Shown piece after piece: positions 35,362-37,655 of a stretch of 37,655 bases of DNA. The translations under genes and the position numbers were made by a program. The notes beneath the pieces were generated by a model. It worked only from the letters and a program-made list of their open reading frames with translations, ran no database searches and was not told the origin of the DNA. Source of the DNA: Methanomethylovorans sp. PtaU1.Bin093 (GTDB taxonomy: Archaea > Halobacteriota > Methanosarcinia > Methanosarcinales > Methanosarcinaceae); NCBI RefSeq assembly GCF_002067275.1, contig NZ_MVQX01000089.1, forward strand, positions 1 to 37,655. The letters are read 5' to 3'. The number at the start of each line of letters is the position of its first letter. Within the stretch, counting starts at the first letter, position 1.

Positions 35362-36363
35362 TTAATTTTCTGGCCGCTGGTCCAGATAAGCTGAGGCATT
35401 CTTCAGAGTTTCGGTCATAGTAGATATATTTTGCATTATCTTCTCAATATATGCTATATTCTCTGTTTCAGTTTCCTGTTCGAGAAGAACCTGTGCATAA
35501 TCCTGTATCTCGGTAACCGGACCCATCAGGTCCTGGTTGAGCACGCCAGTGAACCTATCTCTCATTTCACTCAAATTCAGCAACAGGTCATCTTTCATCC
35601 TGAGTTCAGTGATGTCTTTTCCGGAACATATCAATGCCTCTATATTTCCATCACTGTCATAGATAGGGGACTCGCTCCAGCTAACAATTATTGTCCCTCC
35701 GTCCTTTTTAAGGATCTTTCTCTCAAATAAGTGTGGAGTTTCGATCTTCTTCGTTATGATGTCTCTGAATTTTTCTTTTTCCTTCTCTCTTTCTTCCTGT
35801 AAGACCAGCACATCGAACATATTCTGGCCAATAAGTTCAAACTCATCATACCCGAGGGCTTCATTTCCTGTACGGTTAATAAGATTTATCTTTTGCTCGC
35901 GATCCACTACAAGCATTAGCACTCCGGCCACATCGATACACTGGTATGCATAATTACGTTCAGCAAGTATCCGGTCCTGAAGATGTTTTATTCGCGTGAG
36001 GGATTTTACACGGGTCACAAGTTCGAGCCTATTTACGGGCTTACTTAGGAATTCGTCTGCACCTGACTCAAGGCCTTTGATCTTCTCATCCTTGCCTGAA
36101 AGCGCTGTTACCATTATAATAGGTAGGAATTGTGTCTCTACCGACGTCTTCAAGACCTTGCAGACCTCATATCCGTTCATATCGGGCATCATTACGTCAA
36201 GTATTATTACCGAAGGCTTTTCGGATCTGGCTTTCTCAAGAGCCTCCTTTCCATTATATGCTCTGATTATTTCATAATCTGTCTTGAGATAAAGTTCCAT
36301 GAGATCTACGATAGCCGGCTCATCATCAACTACTAATACCCTGTCAAGATCTGATCCTATCAT
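35362..36363 (-). CDS. Response regulator with PAS domain and histidine-less HisKA-like end
   Basis: This 333-aa protein has a receiver domain at residues 5-125 with the acidic pocket D13-D14, phosphoacceptor D56 (VIILDVMMPDMNG), T86 and K108-P109. A PAS domain at about 140-255 follows (LMLVVDREQKINLINRTGNE, and the PAC part FERKILKKDGGTIIVSWSES). The last 75 residues look like a HisKA dimerisation helix, but where a kinase would have S-H-E-L it reads LNQDLMGPVTEIQDY, so the phosphorylated histidine is absent. No HATPase follows. It has no DNA-binding domain and probably signals through protein contacts, receiving phosphate from an unlinked kinase. GAGGT precedes ATG 36363. Confidence 0.88.
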   Translation of the reverse strand: MIGSDLDRVLVVDDEPAIVDLMELYLKTDYEIIRAYNGKEALEKARSEKPSVIILDVMMPDMNGYEVCKVLKTSVETQFLPIIMVTALSGKDEKIKGLESGADEFLSKPVNRLELVTRVKSLTRIKHLQDRILAERNYAYQCIDVAGVLMLVVDREQKINLINRTGNEALGYDEFELIGQNMFDVLVLQEEREKEKEKFRDIITKKIETPHLFERKILKKDGGTIIVSWSESPIYDSDGNIEALICSGKDITELRMKDDLLLNLSEMRDRFTGVLNQDLMGPVTEIQDYAQVLLEQETETENIAYIEKIMQNISTMTETLKNASAYLDQRPEN

Positions 36364-36680
36364 GGTAACCTCTCATAAATCTGTTATTCAGGGAAGCATG
36401 TATAGTTATTTTGGATTTTCTATTATCAAATATAACGTTCCCTTTGGAGTATATATATTTGTGTGTCATTTTTTCAAAGACCTTAATATCGTCTATGTCT
36501 TTTGACACGCGATTCCCAAACATGCTATTGCCCATCCTTCAAACATCTTTTCCCTCATAAAGTACATATATATATATTTCAATAAGTAAATAAGTATCGT
36601 ATTACCTAAAAGTTCGGAAGTAGTAAATACCTTTTGCCGGACATGTCATGTATCTGCCAAACTGCTACTTTTATAAAAAA
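36364..36680. other. Intergenic region between response regulator and tRNA-Trp
   Basis: No gene is called. A TA-repeat at about 36570-36585 is a likely promoter element for the response regulator on the minus strand, giving a leader near 190 bases. A 63-codon minus-strand frame (36344-36535) overlaps the regulator start by 20 bases and lacks a well-placed ribosome binding site. Confidence 0.45.
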
Positions 36681-36868
36681 TGGGGTTGGTGAGATTTGAA
36701 CTCACGATCGACGGGTCTCTCCGAACAAATGCTTCTCAGCATCCTGAGCACATATCAGTGCTCCAACGGCTCCTCACTGATAAGCCCCGTCGGACATATC
36801 TCAGTAGACCCGTTGTTCATCATCTATCCGCTGGAGCCCGTCGCCATGCCGGGCTAGGCCACAACCCC
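36681..36868 (-). tRNA. tRNA-Trp (anticodon CCA) with 114-base intron
   Basis: Exon 1 is 36831-36868 and exon 2 is 36681-36716. The acceptor stem GGGGTTG/CAACCCC, the T arm GTGAG-TTCAAAT-CTCAC and the anticodon stem ACGGG/CCCGT pair fully. After splicing, the anticodon loop is CTCCAGA with anticodon CCA. The intron lies between positions 37 and 38. A bulge-helix-bulge fits: CTCC pairs with GGAG (36719-36722), leaving three-base bulges AGC and AGA, cleaved after the second base. The 3' CCA is not encoded. Large introns at this place are a hallmark of euryarchaeal tRNA-Trp. Confidence 0.93.
36755..36823 (-). ncRNA. Box C/D guide RNA inside the tRNA-Trp intron
   Basis: Box C is ATGATGA at 36817-36823, box D' is CTGA at 36801-36804 and box D is CTGA at 36755-36758; a weak C' (near TCAGTGAGG, 36772-36780) lies between. 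The eight bases before D', ACGGGTCT, pair with AGACCCGT at 36711-36718, and the fifth base before D' faces position 39. Before box D, TTGGAGC pairs with GCTCCAG of exon 1, and the fifth base faces C34. This is the known arrangement in which the tRNA-Trp intron directs 2'-O-methylation of positions 34 and 39 of its own precursor. Confidence 0.85.
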
Positions 36869-37385
36869 AGATAGGTTAATCCCCTGAATACATCTTATCA
36901 CTGATATATCTATCGGTAATTGCTTTCGGATCAATGGGTATTTCCTGTGATCTTATCAGGGGGTCAATACTCTGCTTATTTGGCCAACTGTATGCGACAG
37001 TATAAAAAAGTTGTATGCATGCATTTCTAAATACTTTTAAATAATATTAATTCTTAGTATAAGTGGGTTAGGAAGAGAAAGTAAAAGTTGCATTAGAAAT
37101 CTTATGTTCTAAAAGAACTGCAAAGAACTCTGTCTTCAGAATTGAGCGTCAATACACTTGCTCTTTCCTATCTACCACAATTTATGGAGAGAATATTGTG
37201 GCACTTGCCAGCAACAAAAACGTATGTTCCATTGAGGACCAACCCTTTAAGAGTGGATCTCTTAAAAACAATCTGAGTACGAAAGTCAAAATATGCAATT
37301 TTTGCCGAACACCTATGAAAAATTAGGTAGGCAAAAATGAACACTTATTTATAGGTGCAATGCATAACGTTTTTTTTGTGATTAT
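36869..37385. other. Intergenic region between tRNA-Trp and the recombinase-like gene
   Basis: The left part carries a TATA-like GATATATCAG near 36905 suited to the tRNA. CCCCTGA (36882-36888) and TCAGGGG (36956-36962) form a widely spaced inverted repeat. The right part holds a possible small gene (37198-37326). A TATA-like TTATTTATAGG at about 37345-37355 is suited to the gene starting at 37386. No copy of the tRNA 3' end was seen. Confidence 0.45.
37198..37326 (+). CDS. Possible small protein, 42 aa, with CxxC motif
   Basis: I do not recognise it. GTG 37198 follows GGAGAG by six bases. The product ends KICNFCRTPMKN, with a CxxC pair like half a zinc ribbon. The frame stays open upstream to 37072, but no usable start codon lies there, so either the protein is short or the upstream part is an eroded gene. 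Its position just before the recombinase-like gene suggests a mobile-element accessory gene (weak inference). Confidence 0.22.
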   Translation: MALASNKNVCSIEDQPFKSGSLKNNLSTKVKICNFCRTPMKN

Positions 37386-37655
37386 ATGGAAAACGATGAA
37401 AAACACATTTTTACGATGGAAGAGATTGCGACTGATGCGGCTTTTAAGAAATATATCGGAAAATCCAATACCTCCAAATCCACTAAAGAAGCTTATAAAT
37501 ATGCTTTGGCACGATGGTCTACACATGTTCAGATGATGCCTGACGATGCTCTTAAAAAGGCAAAAGAAGAACAGATGACTATTTTCGATGTGAACGACCG
37601 GACTCTCGATACTCAGTTATCAGAATTTTCAAATTCATTGAAAGATTTGTCGAGT
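37386..37655 (+). CDS. Tyrosine recombinase/integrase-like protein, N-terminal part
   Basis: The gene runs off the window after 90 codons. The visible part starts MENDEKHIFTMEEIATDAAF and contains FKKYIGKSNTSKSTKEAYKY followed by ALARWSTHV, then PDDALKKAKEEQ. This pattern, S-x-x-T-x-x-x-Y with a following helix, is that of the N-terminal SAM-like DNA-binding domain of archaeal phage-type integrases. The catalytic R-H-R-Y domain would lie outside the window, so the call rests on the N-terminal pattern only. GTGAT six bases upstream and a TATA-like element support the start. Confidence 0.55.
   Translation, partial: MENDEKHIFTMEEIATDAAFKKYIGKSNTSKSTKEAYKYALARWSTHVQMMPDDALKKAKEEQMTIFDVNDRTLDTQLSEFSNSLKDLSS

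Noticed and set aside
36344..36535. 63-codon minus-strand frame before the response regulator
   Set aside because: It overlaps the regulator start, has no well-spaced ribosome binding site and shows no family features; more likely leader sequence.
36681..36716. tRNA-Trp 3' end as integration site of the recombinase-like gene
   Set aside because: No second copy of the tRNA 3' sequence is visible in the window, and the recombinase-like gene is on the 5' side, so this cannot be supported here.
36680..36874. Plus-strand frame across the tRNA-Trp gene
   Set aside because: It is antisense to the tRNA and its intron, whose structure is fully explained.

Overview
The window looks like chromosomal DNA of a methanogenic archaeon of the order Methanosarcinales, probably one of the methylotrophic genera near Methanolobus, Methanomethylovorans or Methanococcoides (the genus is a guess). 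The evidence is the methanogenesis marker 12 gene, the complete archaeal exosome/proteasome/RNase P gene string, archaeal-only families (Pop5/Rpp30 RNase P proteins, L15e, L37Ae, Rpo12), PAS/GAF/MASE3 signalling proteins of the methanosarcinal type, AGGTGA-type ribosome binding sites and AT-rich TATA promoters. Several genes use TTG starts.

Left part (1-18.8 kb): an accessory, envelope-oriented region. It holds an MprF-like lipid-modifying membrane protein overlapping a CPA2 cation/proton antiporter, a PAS-PAS-PAS-GAF protein with no kinase, a thioredoxin, a 2,3-BPG-dependent phosphoglycerate mutase, a lipoprotein joining a YbaY-like and a chagasin-like domain, a PGF-CTERM surface protein, a three-gene acyl-CoA ligase/thioesterase/XRE-cupin operon, a large LVIVD beta-propeller surface protein and a small acidic surface protein. 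Between these genes lie decayed genes: a MASE3 sensor N-terminus with two in-frame stops, a histidine-kinase C-terminus with one in-frame stop, and a possible arginase-family remnant.

Middle (18.8-22.8 kb): two glycosyltransferase genes, one of them a tandem fusion of two GT4-type enzymes. A 39-base TATA-containing sequence about 0.2 kb upstream of them is repeated at the left edge of the window, which suggests two similarly controlled promoters.

Right part (22.7-35.2 kb): a long minus-strand run of housekeeping genes. In transcription order it is L15e, a COG1325 RNA-binding protein, RNase P Rpp30 and Pop5, proteasome alpha, SBDS, Rrp4, Rrp41, Rrp42, L37Ae, Rpo12 (RpoP, absent from simple ORF lists because it is only 45 aa), a Brix protein, Pcc1, prefoldin beta and a DHH phosphoesterase. 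It continues into PaaK/ACT, DUF2103 and methanogenesis marker 12. This is the known archaeal exosome superoperon joining translation, RNA processing and proteolysis. Here Rrp41 and Rrp4 both carry long acidic tails.

Right end (35.3-37.7 kb): a response regulator with a PAS domain and a HisKA-like segment that lacks its histidine, an intron-containing tRNA-Trp whose intron is a box C/D guide RNA aimed at positions 34 and 39 of its own precursor, and the start of a tyrosine-recombinase-like gene cut by the window edge. No CRISPR array, rRNA or complete insertion sequence was seen. No clearly new multi-gene system was found; the most interesting items are the relic sensor kinase pieces flanking the acyl-CoA operon, the repeated promoter element, the MprF/antiporter pair and the tRNA-Trp intron guide.
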